A DNA stretch of 40,806 bases from Bacteroidota bacterium (GCA_030618105.1 JAUXED010000010.1:1-40806), one strand, 5' to 3'. Positions 17,194 to 27,189 are shown, numbered from the stretch's first letter. Notes: generated by a model not told the origin, from the sequence alone. Numbers and translations: made by a program.

Positions 17194-19305
17194 ATGTCAA
17201 CATTACAAACCTTACGTGACAAAGCGGGAGTTCTTGTAGCAATTATTATTGGATTGGCACTTTTAGCCTTTATTTTAAGTGATTTTATTGGAAAAGGAAC
17301 CGGAGGGAGATCGAAAAAATATTTTGAAATAGCAGAAATTGCCGGAAAACCCATTACTTACCAGGACTTTGAGAAAAAAATAAATAAACTTACAGAGATC
17401 TATAAATTATCCGGCAACGGGATGATCGATGAAAGTACCTCGGAAAACATCAGGGAACAAAGCTGGCAACAACTAATCCGCGAAAATATTCTGAATAATG
17501 AATATAAGGAACTGGGGCTGGGTGTATGTGATGAAGAGTTATTTGACCTGATACAGGGAAACAACCCTCATATTTTTATCAGGCAAATGTTTACTGATCC
17601 CCAAACAGGAAGAATGAATAAGCCGGCACTGATAAATTTCCTTAAAAATATGGATAATGATCCAACCCAGAAAGCTTACTGGTTATTCATGGAAGACGAA
17701 ATTCTAAATGACAGGTATTCTATAAAGTATACAAACCTTGTTCGCAAAGGATTATATCCCACACGTAATCAAGCTGTAATTGAATTTCATGAGTCAAACA
17801 AAAAGGTTGATTTTAATTATTTTGTTGAACGATTTAATACTATATCTGATAGCGCAGTAACAGTAAATTCAAAAGACCTTGAAAGTTATTACAAGGAACA
17901 TAAAGATGATTACAAACAATCGCCTGCAAGGACTATTGAATATGTTGTATTCAGTGTAGAGCCGTCTGAAGCAGATATTTCTGAAAGCGAAAAGTGGATC
18001 AATGGTATCAAATCTGAGTTTGAAGAGGCTGAAGATGTGAAAGAATTTGTTAACCTTACAGCTGACACACGGTTTGAGGATATTAACCATACCCTGGATG
18101 AATTCCCGGAAATTATCAGAGGGTTTGTTGATACTGCTGAATTAGGAGAAGTTTACGGACCATATTTTGAAAATGAAACTTACAAGCTGACAAAAATAGC
18201 TGAGATAAATTACCTGCCTGATTCTGTACATGCACGTCATATACTTATATCAGCCGGTCAGAACAGAAGCTTTAGTAAAGCGGAATCTACTGCAGACAGT
18301 CTGAAAACACTGATCGGGAACGGCACTAATTTTGACATGATTGCAATAACTTTTTCCGACGATCAGGGGTCAGCCCAACTTGGTGGTGATCTCGGATGGT
18401 TCAGTGAAGGACAAATGGTTAAACCTTTTAATGATGCATGTTTTCAAGGAAAAACCGGTGATTTGACCATAGTTGAAACCCAATTTGGTTTTCACATTAT
18501 TGAAATACTTGATCAGGGTAGTGCTGTAAAAAAATTCAAAGTAGGAATAGTCGACAGAAAACTGGAACCAAGCTCAACTACATATCAGAACATTTATGCT
18601 GAAGCAAGCCGTTTTGCAGGTATGAACAACACATACGAGAAATTCAATGAAACTATTACCGGTGAAGGTTATGATAAACGAACAGCTAACGATTTAAAGC
18701 CCACGGATAAAGAAATTCCCGGTCTTGAGTCACCAAGGTATCTTATACGGTCGGTTTTTGATGGCAAGGAAAATGAGATTATTCTCGATTTTAATGAGCA
18801 GGCTGTTTTTGAAATAGGTAATCAATTCGTAATTGCATATCTATCCGATGTAAAAAATGAGGGATATTCTAAGCTTGAAGATGTTGAATCAGATATCCGC
18901 CTTAATGTTATGAAAGAGAAAAAAGCTTTGAAAATAATAGAAAATATTAAAGCCAGGATGGGTGAAACAGAAACTATTGAAGAACTTGGAACAAACCTGG
19001 GGGTAAATATTGAAACTGCAACAGGAATTTCTTTCAATTCATTTTCAATTCCCGGAGCCGGTATAGAACCACAGGTAATTGCCACCGCAGTTAATAGTGA
19101 TCAAGGTATACTTACCGGACCTATTAAGGGAAATAACGGAGTATATGTTATTACTGTCACAAATATTACAAATCCGGAAGAGACTGACCTTACTGTAATA
19201 ATAAACCGTTTAAAAAACACCTATAATTCCAGAGCCGGTTATGAAGCTTTTGAAGCATTAAAAGAAAGCGCCAATATAGTAGACAGCAGGTCTAAGTTTT
19301 ACTAG
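17194..19305 (+). CDS. PpiD/SurA-like periplasmic peptidyl-prolyl isomerase
   Basis: A 703-residue membrane-anchored folding factor. One transmembrane helix (about 14-34, VAIIIGLALLAFILSDF) is followed by a SurA_N-like helical region (60-180). A parvulin (PPIC) domain begins at about 347 with HARHILI and includes DQGSAQLGGDLGWF and FGFHIIEI. A long C-terminal helical/beta part follows. Architecture and length match PpiD of Bacteroidetes. It would stand on the periplasmic side and assist newly exported outer-membrane proteins, which fits the barrel and LPS-export genes before it. The last 14 bases overlap the convergent aminotransferase gene. Confidence 0.9.
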   Translation: MSTLQTLRDKAGVLVAIIIGLALLAFILSDFIGKGTGGRSKKYFEIAEIAGKPITYQDFEKKINKLTEIYKLSGNGMIDESTSENIREQSWQQLIRENILNNEYKELGLGVCDEELFDLIQGNNPHIFIRQMFTDPQTGRMNKPALINFLKNMDNDPTQKAYWLFMEDEILNDRYSIKYTNLVRKGLYPTRNQAVIEFHESNKKVDFNYFVERFNTISDSAVTVNSKDLESYYKEHKDDYKQSPARTIEYVVFSVEPSEADISESEKWINGIKSEFEEAEDVKEFVNLTADTRFEDINHTLDEFPEIIRGFVDTAELGEVYGPYFENETYKLTKIAEINYLPDSVHARHILISAGQNRSFSKAESTADSLKTLIGNGTNFDMIAITFSDDQGSAQLGGDLGWFSEGQMVKPFNDACFQGKTGDLTIVETQFGFHIIEILDQGSAVKKFKVGIVDRKLEPSSTTYQNIYAEASRFAGMNNTYEKFNETITGEGYDKRTANDLKPTDKEIPGLESPRYLIRSVFDGKENEIILDFNEQAVFEIGNQFVIAYLSDVKNEGYSKLEDVESDIRLNVMKEKKALKIIENIKARMGETETIEELGTNLGVNIETATGISFNSFSIPGAGIEPQVIATAVNSDQGILTGPIKGNNGVYVITVTNITNPEETDLTVIINRLKNTYNSRAGYEAFEALKESANIVDSRSKFY

Positions 19306-20470
19306 AATTGAAAAAAATCTCCATCCTGTCGAATGCTTTGTTTATCATATCTTCAGGTACACAAAAGGAGAGTCTCAGGTGACCTTCGCCTTTAAAAGCA
19401 ACACCGGGTGTTGCAGATACTTTGGCATCAAAAAGTAATTTCTTGCAAAATTCAGCAGAATCCGCACCATCCTCATGCAATATTTTCGGGAACATGAGAT
19501 ATCCACCCTGTGGTCTTTGATATTCAAATATCGAAGGCATACGGTCAAGCCTTTCACACATCAGGTTTCTGGCAGATAAATAATGTTTGCTGAATTCATT
19601 TACACAATCCTGTGGTCCCTTGAGTGCTTCAATAGCTGCATATTGTGAAACCACCGGTGTACAAATTGCAAACGGAATATGAGCTTTTGTTATCTGGGGT
19701 ATTAATTCCTCATCAGCATGAATATAACCTATACGCCAGCCGGTCATTGCATATGTTTTGGTAAATGTAAATGCACTGATCACGTTTTTTGACATTCCAG
19801 GAACAGAAGCAATACTAAAATGTTTGCTTTTATCGAATGTGAAATATTCATATGCTTCATCTGTAATGAGCATAAGATTATTTTCAAGAGCAATTTCTGC
19901 TAATTGTAATTGTTGTTCTTCACTAAAAACCGAACCGGTAGGATTACCAGGGGTACAATACATAATTGCTTTGGTTTTTGGCGTTATTGATTTTTTTATA
20001 GCTTGTATATCAAGAGCAAATCCACCTTCCTCAATGGTTGGAACCAGCACCGGTTTGCCTAAAGCCATTACAACCTGTCTGATATGTGTTGAATAGGTCG
20101 GGGTAGGAAAAATTACCTCGTCGCCCGGATCTACAATTGCCATAACTGCTGCTGCTAATCCTTCAATAGCACCAACAGTTACAATTATCTGCCCCGGATT
20201 AGCATTAATACTATTCTTCGTTTTTAATTTTTTTACTATTTCTTCTCTTAATTCCGGTAAGCCCGCCGACTCGGAATATCCTCCGGTCAGTCCTTTTTCT
20301 ATTGCATTAATCGCAGCTTTTTTAATATGTTCAGGAGTATCTGAAGTAGGTTTTGCCCAAGACAGGAATGCCACATCATCAAATTGCTTCGACAGCCGGG
20401 TCATTTCATGAATAGCTGATTTAGGTATTTGTGAAACTCTGTTTGAAATCAATTCTTTTCCTTTTCTCAT
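19292..20470 (-). CDS. Class I/II pyridoxal-phosphate aminotransferase
   Basis: A 392-residue PLP enzyme of fold type I. GGYSESAGLPELREEI (about 64-79), PTPTYSTH (about 124-131), GNPTGSVF and DEAYEYF are seen. The Schiff-base lysine is K238 in FTFTKTYAMTGWR, and the LRLSFC segment near the end carries the carboxylate-binding arginine. It looks like the aspartate/aromatic aminotransferase subgroup I-gamma. The exact amino donor cannot be told from sequence. It follows the CGGC gene by 23 bases and so may ride on the end of the dcw transcript. Confidence 0.88.
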   Translation of the reverse strand: MRKGKELISNRVSQIPKSAIHEMTRLSKQFDDVAFLSWAKPTSDTPEHIKKAAINAIEKGLTGGYSESAGLPELREEIVKKLKTKNSINANPGQIIVTVGAIEGLAAAVMAIVDPGDEVIFPTPTYSTHIRQVVMALGKPVLVPTIEEGGFALDIQAIKKSITPKTKAIMYCTPGNPTGSVFSEEQQLQLAEIALENNLMLITDEAYEYFTFDKSKHFSIASVPGMSKNVISAFTFTKTYAMTGWRIGYIHADEELIPQITKAHIPFAICTPVVSQYAAIEALKGPQDCVNEFSKHYLSARNLMCERLDRMPSIFEYQRPQGGYLMFPKILHEDGADSAEFCKKLLFDAKVSATPGVAFKGEGHLRLSFCVPEDMINKAFDRMEIFFNSSKT

Positions 20471-20493
20471 AATGTATTTTCCAGGTTTTGTTC

Positions 20494-20940
20494 TTAATTA
20501 TAAGCAAGCCTGATTTCCGGCGTAGCCAGAGTAGGCTTAATATATTCCTGCCATTCAGGATTATCCCATGTTTTTAAGGCACGATGTATCACATAATACT
20601 TCTCAGGAATAGGATGGGTACCAACAACTACCTTTAAATTATATTGCTCCGCTATGAACCTTTTAAAATATATAATGCGCGGACAAGGAGGATAGCCAAC
20701 CACCATTCCGGTAGCAAAATGAATGACCTCTGCCCCATTCTTTTTCATTTCCCCGGGAACGTATTCAATATTTCCACCAGGACATCCATCACAGGTTGAA
20801 TAACCAATAAGCTCAACATCCATGTCTTTATAAATACTAAAAGCACCTTCCCTGTTTTTTATTGATCTAAAACATTTACCACCACCACAGGTATGATAAC
20901 GGTGACAAATAATAATTCCGATTTTTACTATTTTGTTCAT
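20494..20940 (-). CDS. CGGC-domain protein
   Basis: A 148-residue cytosolic protein with the CGGC-domain pattern: Cys12, CGGGKC (18-23), CDGCPGG (50-56) and PPCPRI (85-90), which suggest metal or cluster binding. No catalytic role is established for the family. It starts 11 bases after ftsZ stops, so it is probably transcribed with the division genes, but nothing in its sequence ties it to division. Confidence 0.82.
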   Translation of the reverse strand: MNKIVKIGIIICHRYHTCGGGKCFRSIKNREGAFSIYKDMDVELIGYSTCDGCPGGNIEYVPGEMKKNGAEVIHFATGMVVGYPPCPRIIYFKRFIAEQYNLKVVVGTHPIPEKYYVIHRALKTWDNPEWQEYIKPTLATPEIRLAYN

Positions 20941-20951
20941 TTGTGAAATGT

Positions 20952-22448
20952 TTAATCAACATTATCATGCAGGTATGAATTATCATCTCTCAGTATTGAT
21001 TTTTTCTTTGTCTTATCCTCATTATCTTCCTCATCGCCAAGAGAATATCTTGAAACTTTAGATTTAGATGAATAAACATCATTCTTTATATTAATATTTC
21101 TTCTTATATAAGCAGGTTCATCTTCAAGTTCGTCAATATTATCTTTAATATCCTGATTTTTAAGACCTTTTTCTTTTATTATAGAATGTGTCTCTTTTAT
21201 TTTCCTAATCCGTTCAGCATTTTTTTCAGAATTGATTGATTGGTTTACCGGGTTATGATCCGGGTTTTTATTCACATCGGCCGGCTTTTCATCTTCCTCC
21301 AGCATATTGAAATTAATTGTACGTTGATTATTACTATATTCATCAACACGGTAAGTACCAAGATCTTTATCTTTAATTTCAAAAATGGTATCATGCCATT
21401 TTCTCCCATCCGATGAATTATCAGACAACGTTACACTTTTCCTGGATCTGCTTTTTACATACAATTCAGGGATACTATTAGCCTCAAAACCGGTAGCTAT
21501 TATTGTAACAATTACTTTTGCTTCAAGTAATTCATCAACACTTGTTCCCCATATTAATTGAACATCCTCCGCTGCCAGTTCATTTATATAATCGGTTATT
21601 TCGCCTACTTCATCCATACTTATTTCATCAGACCCGGATGAAATATTGAGCAAAATACTTTTTGCGCCGGTAATATCATTCGAATTAAGCAAGGGTGATG
21701 TTACTGCCTGTTCAATTGCTTTCAAAGCTCTTCCTTCACCTTCAGCTACACCGGTACCCATTATTGCCACACCCGAATCAGTCATTACTGTCTGGACATC
21801 GGCAAAATCAACATTTATGTAACCATGAACTGTAATTATTTCAGCTATTCCTTTAGCTGCAATAGTAAGCACATTATCAGCGTGCCCGAATGCTTCAGAC
21901 AACTTAAGATCTCCAAATATTTCCCTGAGTTTCTCATTATTAATTACCAGGAGCGAATCGACATATTGACTTAATTCATTAATACCTTCTATAGCCTGGT
22001 TAATTCTTTTCTGTCCTTCAAATTTAAAAGGGATTGTAGCAATGGCAACTGTAAGAATACCTGCTTCGCGGGTTGCTTTCGCGATTACCGGTGCAGCCCC
22101 CGTTCCTGTTCCTCCGCCCATTCCGGCTGTCAGGAAAACCATTTTTGTATTGCTCGAAATTGCATTTAATATATCATCCATGTTTTCCAGAGCAGCCTGT
22201 TTACCTATTTCAGGGATATTTCCTGCTCCTCTTCCTTCAGTAAGAGATTCACCAATTTGAATTTTCACAGGAACCGGACTGGTATTCAATGCTTGTGCAT
22301 CTGTATTACACACCACAAAATTAACATCCTTTATACCTTTTTGGTACATATAATTAACCGCATTACTCCCACCTCCACCAATACCCAGAACCTTTATAGT
22401 TGATGACTTTTCAACAGGCAGATCAAAGTTCATTATTTCGTCAGTCAT
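20952..22448 (-). CDS. ftsZ: Cell division GTPase FtsZ
   Basis: The tubulin-like protein that forms the Z-ring at the division site. The GTP-binding loop GGGTGTGA is at 111-118 with GIGGGGSNAV near 22-31, and the synergy loop NVDFADV is at 212-218. The conserved core ends near 330. At 498 residues it is over 100 longer than E. coli FtsZ: a charged disordered linker (about 340-440) leads to DEPAYIRRN (443-451), which resembles the E. coli C-terminal FtsA/ZipA-binding peptide. A further tail of about 45 residues ends in NSYLHDNVD. It is the last dcw gene, 47 bases after ftsA. Confidence 0.97.
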   Translation of the reverse strand: MTDEIMNFDLPVEKSSTIKVLGIGGGGSNAVNYMYQKGIKDVNFVVCNTDAQALNTSPVPVKIQIGESLTEGRGAGNIPEIGKQAALENMDDILNAISSNTKMVFLTAGMGGGTGTGAAPVIAKATREAGILTVAIATIPFKFEGQKRINQAIEGINELSQYVDSLLVINNEKLREIFGDLKLSEAFGHADNVLTIAAKGIAEIITVHGYINVDFADVQTVMTDSGVAIMGTGVAEGEGRALKAIEQAVTSPLLNSNDITGAKSILLNISSGSDEISMDEVGEITDYINELAAEDVQLIWGTSVDELLEAKVIVTIIATGFEANSIPELYVKSRSRKSVTLSDNSSDGRKWHDTIFEIKDKDLGTYRVDEYSNNQRTINFNMLEEDEKPADVNKNPDHNPVNQSINSEKNAERIRKIKETHSIIKEKGLKNQDIKDNIDELEDEPAYIRRNINIKNDVYSSKSKVSRYSLGDEEDNEDKTKKKSILRDDNSYLHDNVD

Positions 22449-22495
22449 GGCTATTATTTTTAATTTTAAATAAATACATTTTATATCACCGTTTG

Positions 22496-23794
22496 CTACT
22501 CCATTTTCACATCATTTTCAGCAAACATTTCATTAAATGTTTTTTTCCACTTCTCAAAAAAGCGAGGTTTTTCTCCCTTATTATCTTTTTCCTGTTCAAG
22601 GAACTCATGTGAGGTTTCTTTTTCAACCTCATAAGTATTCAGGTATTCGAATCCTTTAAGCACGAGGCCAACGCTGGTAGCAAATTGTGGCTGGTTAATA
22701 TCATCGTCTAATTCACCACCCATAAATTCATTTGGCAAACCTACTCTCACATCCATTCCTGTTTTAAATTTCACAAGTTGTGAGAGATGTCTGAGTAAAG
22801 CGCCTCCGCCTGTTAGTACAACACCGGCAGCAAGTTTCTCAAAATATCCACTGTTTTCTATTTCAAACATTACTGCATCAATTATTTCTTCCATCCTTGA
22901 CTGGATAATATATGCCAGGCTTTTAAAAGAGATCTCCTTTGGTTCCCGTCCTGAAATACCCGGAATTGTTACCACCTTATCATCGGGAGAAATATCGCCG
23001 AGCGCCGAACCAAACTGGATTTTCAACGATTCAGCCTGCCGCTGGAGGATAGCACATCCTTCTTTGATATCTTTTGTAACCACATTACCACCAAAAGGTA
23101 TCACAGCAGTGTGCCTGATAATATTATCATAATAAACAGCAACATCGGTTGTTCCTCCACCAATATCCACTAAAACCACACCTGCTTCTTTTTCATCAGC
23201 AGTAAGCACTGCCTCAGACGAAGCCAGTGGTTCCAGGATAAGCTCTCTTATTTGCAGTCCTGTCCTGTTAATACATTTCTCAATATTTTTTGCTGAAGCT
23301 ATCTGTCCTATCACTATATGGAAATTAGCTTCCAGCCTTCTACCATTCATTCCTACAGGATTTTTCACGCCTGTTTCATTATCAACAATAAAATTCTGAG
23401 GCAGGACATGAATAATTTCCTCTCCAACATCAATAGGGATCTTATACATATCCTTTATCAGCCGGATAATATCTTCCCGTGTTATTTCTTCTTCCACGGA
23501 ATCCCTGTTAATATATCCTCTGTTTCGCATGCTCCTGATATGTTGACCGGCAATTCCGACAAAAACCTGGCTGAAATTTATTTCAGAACGTTTTTGAACA
23601 TCTTCTACGGTTGAACGGATAGCATTCACGGTTTCTTCAATATTCAGGACAACTCCCCGTTTTATACCCTTTGAGGGAGCTTTGCTAAGTCCTAAAATCT
23701 CGATTTTACCATTCTCATTTTTCCTGCCGACTACAGAAACAATTTTTGTGGTTCCAATATCAACAGCCGCAACGATATGGTCTTTTTTGTTCAT
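22496..23794 (-). CDS. ftsA: Cell division protein FtsA
   Basis: A 432-residue actin-like ATPase that tethers FtsZ to the membrane. The phosphate-1 motif VDIGTTK is at 11-17, phosphate-2 is VDIGGGTTDVAVY near 203-215, and the adenosine motif GVVLTGGGALL is around 320-330. The final 20 residues (FEKWKKTFNEMFAEND) form an amphipathic helix suited to membrane binding. Together with FtsZ, 47 bases downstream, it forms the early divisome. The 102-base gap before it is filled by a tandem array, the only real break inside the dcw cluster. Confidence 0.96.
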   Translation of the reverse strand: MNKKDHIVAAVDIGTTKIVSVVGRKNENGKIEILGLSKAPSKGIKRGVVLNIEETVNAIRSTVEDVQKRSEINFSQVFVGIAGQHIRSMRNRGYINRDSVEEEITREDIIRLIKDMYKIPIDVGEEIIHVLPQNFIVDNETGVKNPVGMNGRRLEANFHIVIGQIASAKNIEKCINRTGLQIRELILEPLASSEAVLTADEKEAGVVLVDIGGGTTDVAVYYDNIIRHTAVIPFGGNVVTKDIKEGCAILQRQAESLKIQFGSALGDISPDDKVVTIPGISGREPKEISFKSLAYIIQSRMEEIIDAVMFEIENSGYFEKLAAGVVLTGGGALLRHLSQLVKFKTGMDVRVGLPNEFMGGELDDDINQPQFATSVGLVLKGFEYLNTYEVEKETSHEFLEQEKDNKGEKPRFFEKWKKTFNEMFAENDVKME

Positions 23795-23821
23795 AGTATT
23801 AGATTTTAATGTGGTTATTTA

Positions 23822-23864
23822 TTTTTAATTTTTAATTTTTAATTTTTAATTTTTAATTTTTTAA
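23822..23864. repeat. 7-bp tandem array (TTTTTAA) between ftsQ and ftsA
   Basis: Five perfect TTTTTAA units plus one with an extra T, all within the ftsQ-ftsA gap. Read on the transcribed strand it is TTAAAAA repeated. It could alter transcript folding or create a weak internal promoter region; no -7 element is clear. Confidence 0.9.
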
Positions 23865-23896
23865 TTCTATTCTACTGATAATTAATTTCCTTTTTG

Positions 23897-24679
23897 CTAA
23901 TAAGTACGTTTAGTACAGACTATTTGTCCGTCAAATTTCAGGTTAATTGCTTCATACTTGTTCCACCCCACCTTGTTCAGGCCTTTTTCAAACAATGCAT
24001 ATAGTTTCCTGAACTTTTCCTGATAACCGTCAAAACTTCCAAGAATAATTCTGTAGGCTCCAACACGTGGCACTAATTCAAACTCTCCTTTTTTGTTTAC
24101 ATATATCTGTTCAATCTGTGCCCTCCAGAAATCATGCGAACTGATAAAACAACCCAGTTCATGAACTTGTTTGATTATATTGTCAGAATTAATATTTTTT
24201 ATCATAAGTTCCTGCATAATTTCCTCAGGTTCATTAATATAACCACTGACTATCAGCACCCTGGGAGTGAATTTTTCAGAAAAAGGGACAATTGCACCTT
24301 CAGCGTCAATATAATAACTCATTCCCTTGTTATTTATAATTCTTACAACCGGTACTCTTTGAATTGCCTCAATATGCAATTTCCCCCCGATTGTTTTATA
24401 TACTTCTACTTTTTTCAGTGCAGGATGTAAAGCAAGCCGGATTTCAATTTCCCGGGTATTAAGAGTTCCAATTGGATAACCAAGCACCTGATTATCACGT
24501 TTATTAATAACATTGAGTATGTCATCTTGTGTAACGAACCGGCTTGTAAGGGAATCCGGTAAACTGATATCAATCGAATTACATGGAGTTTTTCCCGACC
24601 GGTCAACAACAAAACCGGGAACCACAACTATATAGGCTATGATAATTACCCAAACAAATATTTTCAGAATCCGCTTCAT
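23897..24679 (-). CDS. ftsQ: Cell division protein FtsQ (DivIB)
   Basis: A 260-residue bitopic protein with a short cytoplasmic N-terminus, one transmembrane helix (about 6-26) and a periplasmic part. The latter begins with a POTRA-like domain (about 37-110, including DDILNVINKRDNQVLGYPIGTLNTREIE cut into strand and helix) and then a beta-rich FtsQ domain (112-240). It links early and late divisome proteins. Identity rests on architecture and position between murC and ftsA, where ftsQ always lies. Confidence 0.9.
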   Translation of the reverse strand: MKRILKIFVWVIIIAYIVVVPGFVVDRSGKTPCNSIDISLPDSLTSRFVTQDDILNVINKRDNQVLGYPIGTLNTREIEIRLALHPALKKVEVYKTIGGKLHIEAIQRVPVVRIINNKGMSYYIDAEGAIVPFSEKFTPRVLIVSGYINEPEEIMQELMIKNINSDNIIKQVHELGCFISSHDFWRAQIEQIYVNKKGEFELVPRVGAYRIILGSFDGYQEKFRKLYALFEKGLNKVGWNKYEAINLKFDGQIVCTKRTY

Positions 24680-24686
24680 TTTTCCT

Positions 24687-26069
24687 TTATCTATTCTTAA
24701 GCATTTTTTTCACTGGTTCAACAAATTCACCTATATCTCCTGCTCCAAGTGTTAACAATACCTCCAAATCTTTTTTGCTCAACAGATCAACCAGGTTTTC
24801 CTTTTTTACCAATTGTTTATTTTCCATTTTCATTTTCTGTAATATCATCTCAGAAGTAACACCGGGGACCGGTTTTTCCCGGGCAGGATAGATATCCAAG
24901 AGTATAAGCTCATCCAATTCATCAAGACTGCCGGCAAATTCATTGGCAAAATTTTGTGTACGGGAATAAAGGTGTGGCTGAAACACCCCTGTTATTGATT
25001 TGCCGGGGAACAACTCCCTTACAGACGCGATGCATGCTTTCAATTCTTCAGGATGATGTGCATAATCGTCAATATAAACCAGCTTATCAGATTTGAATAC
25101 AATTTCAAACCTGCGTTTGACACCTAAAAAATTTAACAATGCTTTTTTAATTGTCTCCTGCTTTACTCCAAGCAGTGTAAGCGTTGCAACTGCGGCAACT
25201 GCATTTTCTACATTCATCCTTCCGGGATAACCAAAGTAAATATCTTTGATAATTCCGTCAGGTGTATGAATATTAAACAGATATAAACCTTCCTTGATAG
25301 TTACATCTGAACAATAAAAGTCAGCATTTGTATTAATTCCATATGTATATATTGAAACATCATGCAGGTTTTCAGATTCAAGCGATAGCCCTTTCTTTAT
25401 CAGCAATATACCTCCCGGTTTTATTTGTCCGATAAATTTCACAAAAGCTTTTTTCATTTCATCTTCCCCCCCGTAAATATCCAGGTGATCAGCATCAATA
25501 GCTGTCACTACTGCTATCCATGGATATAATTGCAGGAATGACCTGTCATATTCATCAGCTTCAAGCACAATCAAATCGCTTTTACCCGGAAGAAAATTTG
25601 TATTATAGTTTATTGAGATCCCTCCAAGGAAAGCGGAACAATCAAGCTCCGACTGTTTTAGCAAATGAGCAATGATAGTTGAAACTGTAGTTTTACCGTG
25701 AGTGCCGGCAACAGCTATACATTTGGCTTCACGGGTTATCCATCCAAGTGCTTCAGCCCTTTTCAATACCCGGAAACCCTTATTTCTGAAATATCTTAGT
25801 TCAGTATGAGCCTCAGGAACAGCAGGCGTGTATACAACCAGAACCTCCTCCTTTTTATTAATGTCCCTGTATATTTCAGGTATCTTATCCACATTATCAA
25901 TATAATGAATTATGCTCCCTTCTGCTGACAATTGCAATGTGAGTTTCGATTCAACAAGGTCGTACCCGGCAACTTCAAAACCACCGGCCATAAAATACCT
26001 GGCAAGGGCGCTCATCCCGATACCTCCGATACCGATAAAATAAACCCTATGTATTTTGTCCGGATCCAT
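24687..26069 (-). CDS. murC: UDP-N-acetylmuramate-L-alanine ligase
   Basis: A 460-residue Mur ligase adding L-Ala to UDP-MurNAc, the first stem-peptide step, in the cytosol. The N-terminal Rossmann motif GIGGIGMSALA is at 13-23, the ATP loop GTHGKTT at 122-128, EADEYDRSF around 172, and the C-terminal domain has YAHHPEE. Length is typical. It is separated from murG by one base and from ftsQ by seven. No ddl gene follows, unlike in E. coli. Confidence 0.96.
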   Translation of the reverse strand: MDPDKIHRVYFIGIGGIGMSALARYFMAGGFEVAGYDLVESKLTLQLSAEGSIIHYIDNVDKIPEIYRDINKKEEVLVVYTPAVPEAHTELRYFRNKGFRVLKRAEALGWITREAKCIAVAGTHGKTTVSTIIAHLLKQSELDCSAFLGGISINYNTNFLPGKSDLIVLEADEYDRSFLQLYPWIAVVTAIDADHLDIYGGEDEMKKAFVKFIGQIKPGGILLIKKGLSLESENLHDVSIYTYGINTNADFYCSDVTIKEGLYLFNIHTPDGIIKDIYFGYPGRMNVENAVAAVATLTLLGVKQETIKKALLNFLGVKRRFEIVFKSDKLVYIDDYAHHPEELKACIASVRELFPGKSITGVFQPHLYSRTQNFANEFAGSLDELDELILLDIYPAREKPVPGVTSEMILQKMKMENKQLVKKENLVDLLSKKDLEVLLTLGAGDIGEFVEPVKKMLKNR

Positions 26070-26070
26070 A

Positions 26071-27189
26071 TTAATTTTTTTTCATCAATTTAAGCACTTC
26101 ATCTGCAATCATGTCAGCTGAATTTCTTACAGTCATTTTCTTGATATTCAATGATAATAACTCTTTCTTTTTCTTATCAGCAGATAGTTCCAAAACGGCA
26201 TTCAATAAAGTTTCCCCGGTTTCACTGTCTTTCACCATAATGGCAGCCCTGTTTTTCACCAGCACCAGTGCATTTTTTGTCTGATGATCCTCTGCAACAT
26301 TTGGAGAAGGAACAAGGATAACCGGTTTCCCCACAAGGTACAATTCCGAGATAGTTCCTGCCCCTGCTCTGGACACTATCACATCTGCAACTGAGTAAGC
26401 AAGATCCATACGGTTGATAAACGGAAATAACTTTACATTTTCCACACCACTTAACAACATTGCCTCTTCAGCTTTTTTATGGTAAAATTCACCTGTTTGC
26501 CAAATAATACATACATCTTCATTTTTAATTCTGCTGAGGCCTGTCATAATACTTTCATTAATAGTCCTTGCCCCTCCACTACCGCCAAGAACTAAAACTA
26601 TTTCCGGTTCATTCTCAAGTCCGAAATATTTCAATGCCTCTTTCTTTTTATTCTCTAACTTTTCAAGATCCTGCCTGACCGGATTTCCGGTAAAAATTAT
26701 TTTATTTTCAGGAAAATATTTGTCCATATTTTTATAGGCAACACAAATTTTTTCAGCTTTTTTCCCCAGGATTTTATTAGTGATACCGGCAAAAGAATTT
26801 TGCTCCTGAATCAAGGTTGGAATTCCTTTTTTCGAGGCGCACCAAAGAACAGGAGCGCTGGCATATCCTCCAACTCCTATCACCACAGAGGGCTGAAACC
26901 TGTTTATGATTTTTTTGGCAATAAACAAACTGCGAAAAAGTTTAATTATAAAAACAATATTTTTAAAAGAAAATCCTCTATGTAAACCTGTTACGGGCAG
27001 ACCTTCAATAGCATAACCCGCTTCAGGCACCTTTTTCATTTCCATTTTTCCTTCAGCTCCGACAAACAAAATATCAAGCTCCTGCCTTTTCAATTTTAAA
27101 GCGTTTGCAATTGAAATTGCCGGGAATACATGCCCTCCGGTTCCGCCACCGCTGATAATAATTTTGTTATGCTGTAACTTCCTCTTCAT
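26071..27189 (-). CDS. murG: Lipid I GlcNAc transferase MurG
   Basis: A 372-residue GT-B glycosyltransferase (GT28) that adds GlcNAc to lipid I to give lipid II on the inner membrane face. It has the N-terminal GGGTGGH loop (14-20), GVGGYAS in the N-domain, QEQNSFAG, GGSGGARTIN in the C-domain and the donor-site region SRAGAGTISEL. Its first 23 bases overlap the end of ftsW, implying coupled translation. Confidence 0.97.
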   Translation of the reverse strand: MKRKLQHNKIIISGGGTGGHVFPAISIANALKLKRQELDILFVGAEGKMEMKKVPEAGYAIEGLPVTGLHRGFSFKNIVFIIKLFRSLFIAKKIINRFQPSVVIGVGGYASAPVLWCASKKGIPTLIQEQNSFAGITNKILGKKAEKICVAYKNMDKYFPENKIIFTGNPVRQDLEKLENKKKEALKYFGLENEPEIVLVLGGSGGARTINESIMTGLSRIKNEDVCIIWQTGEFYHKKAEEAMLLSGVENVKLFPFINRMDLAYSVADVIVSRAGAGTISELYLVGKPVILVPSPNVAEDHQTKNALVLVKNRAAIMVKDSETGETLLNAVLELSADKKKKELLSLNIKKMTVRNSADMIADEVLKLMKKN

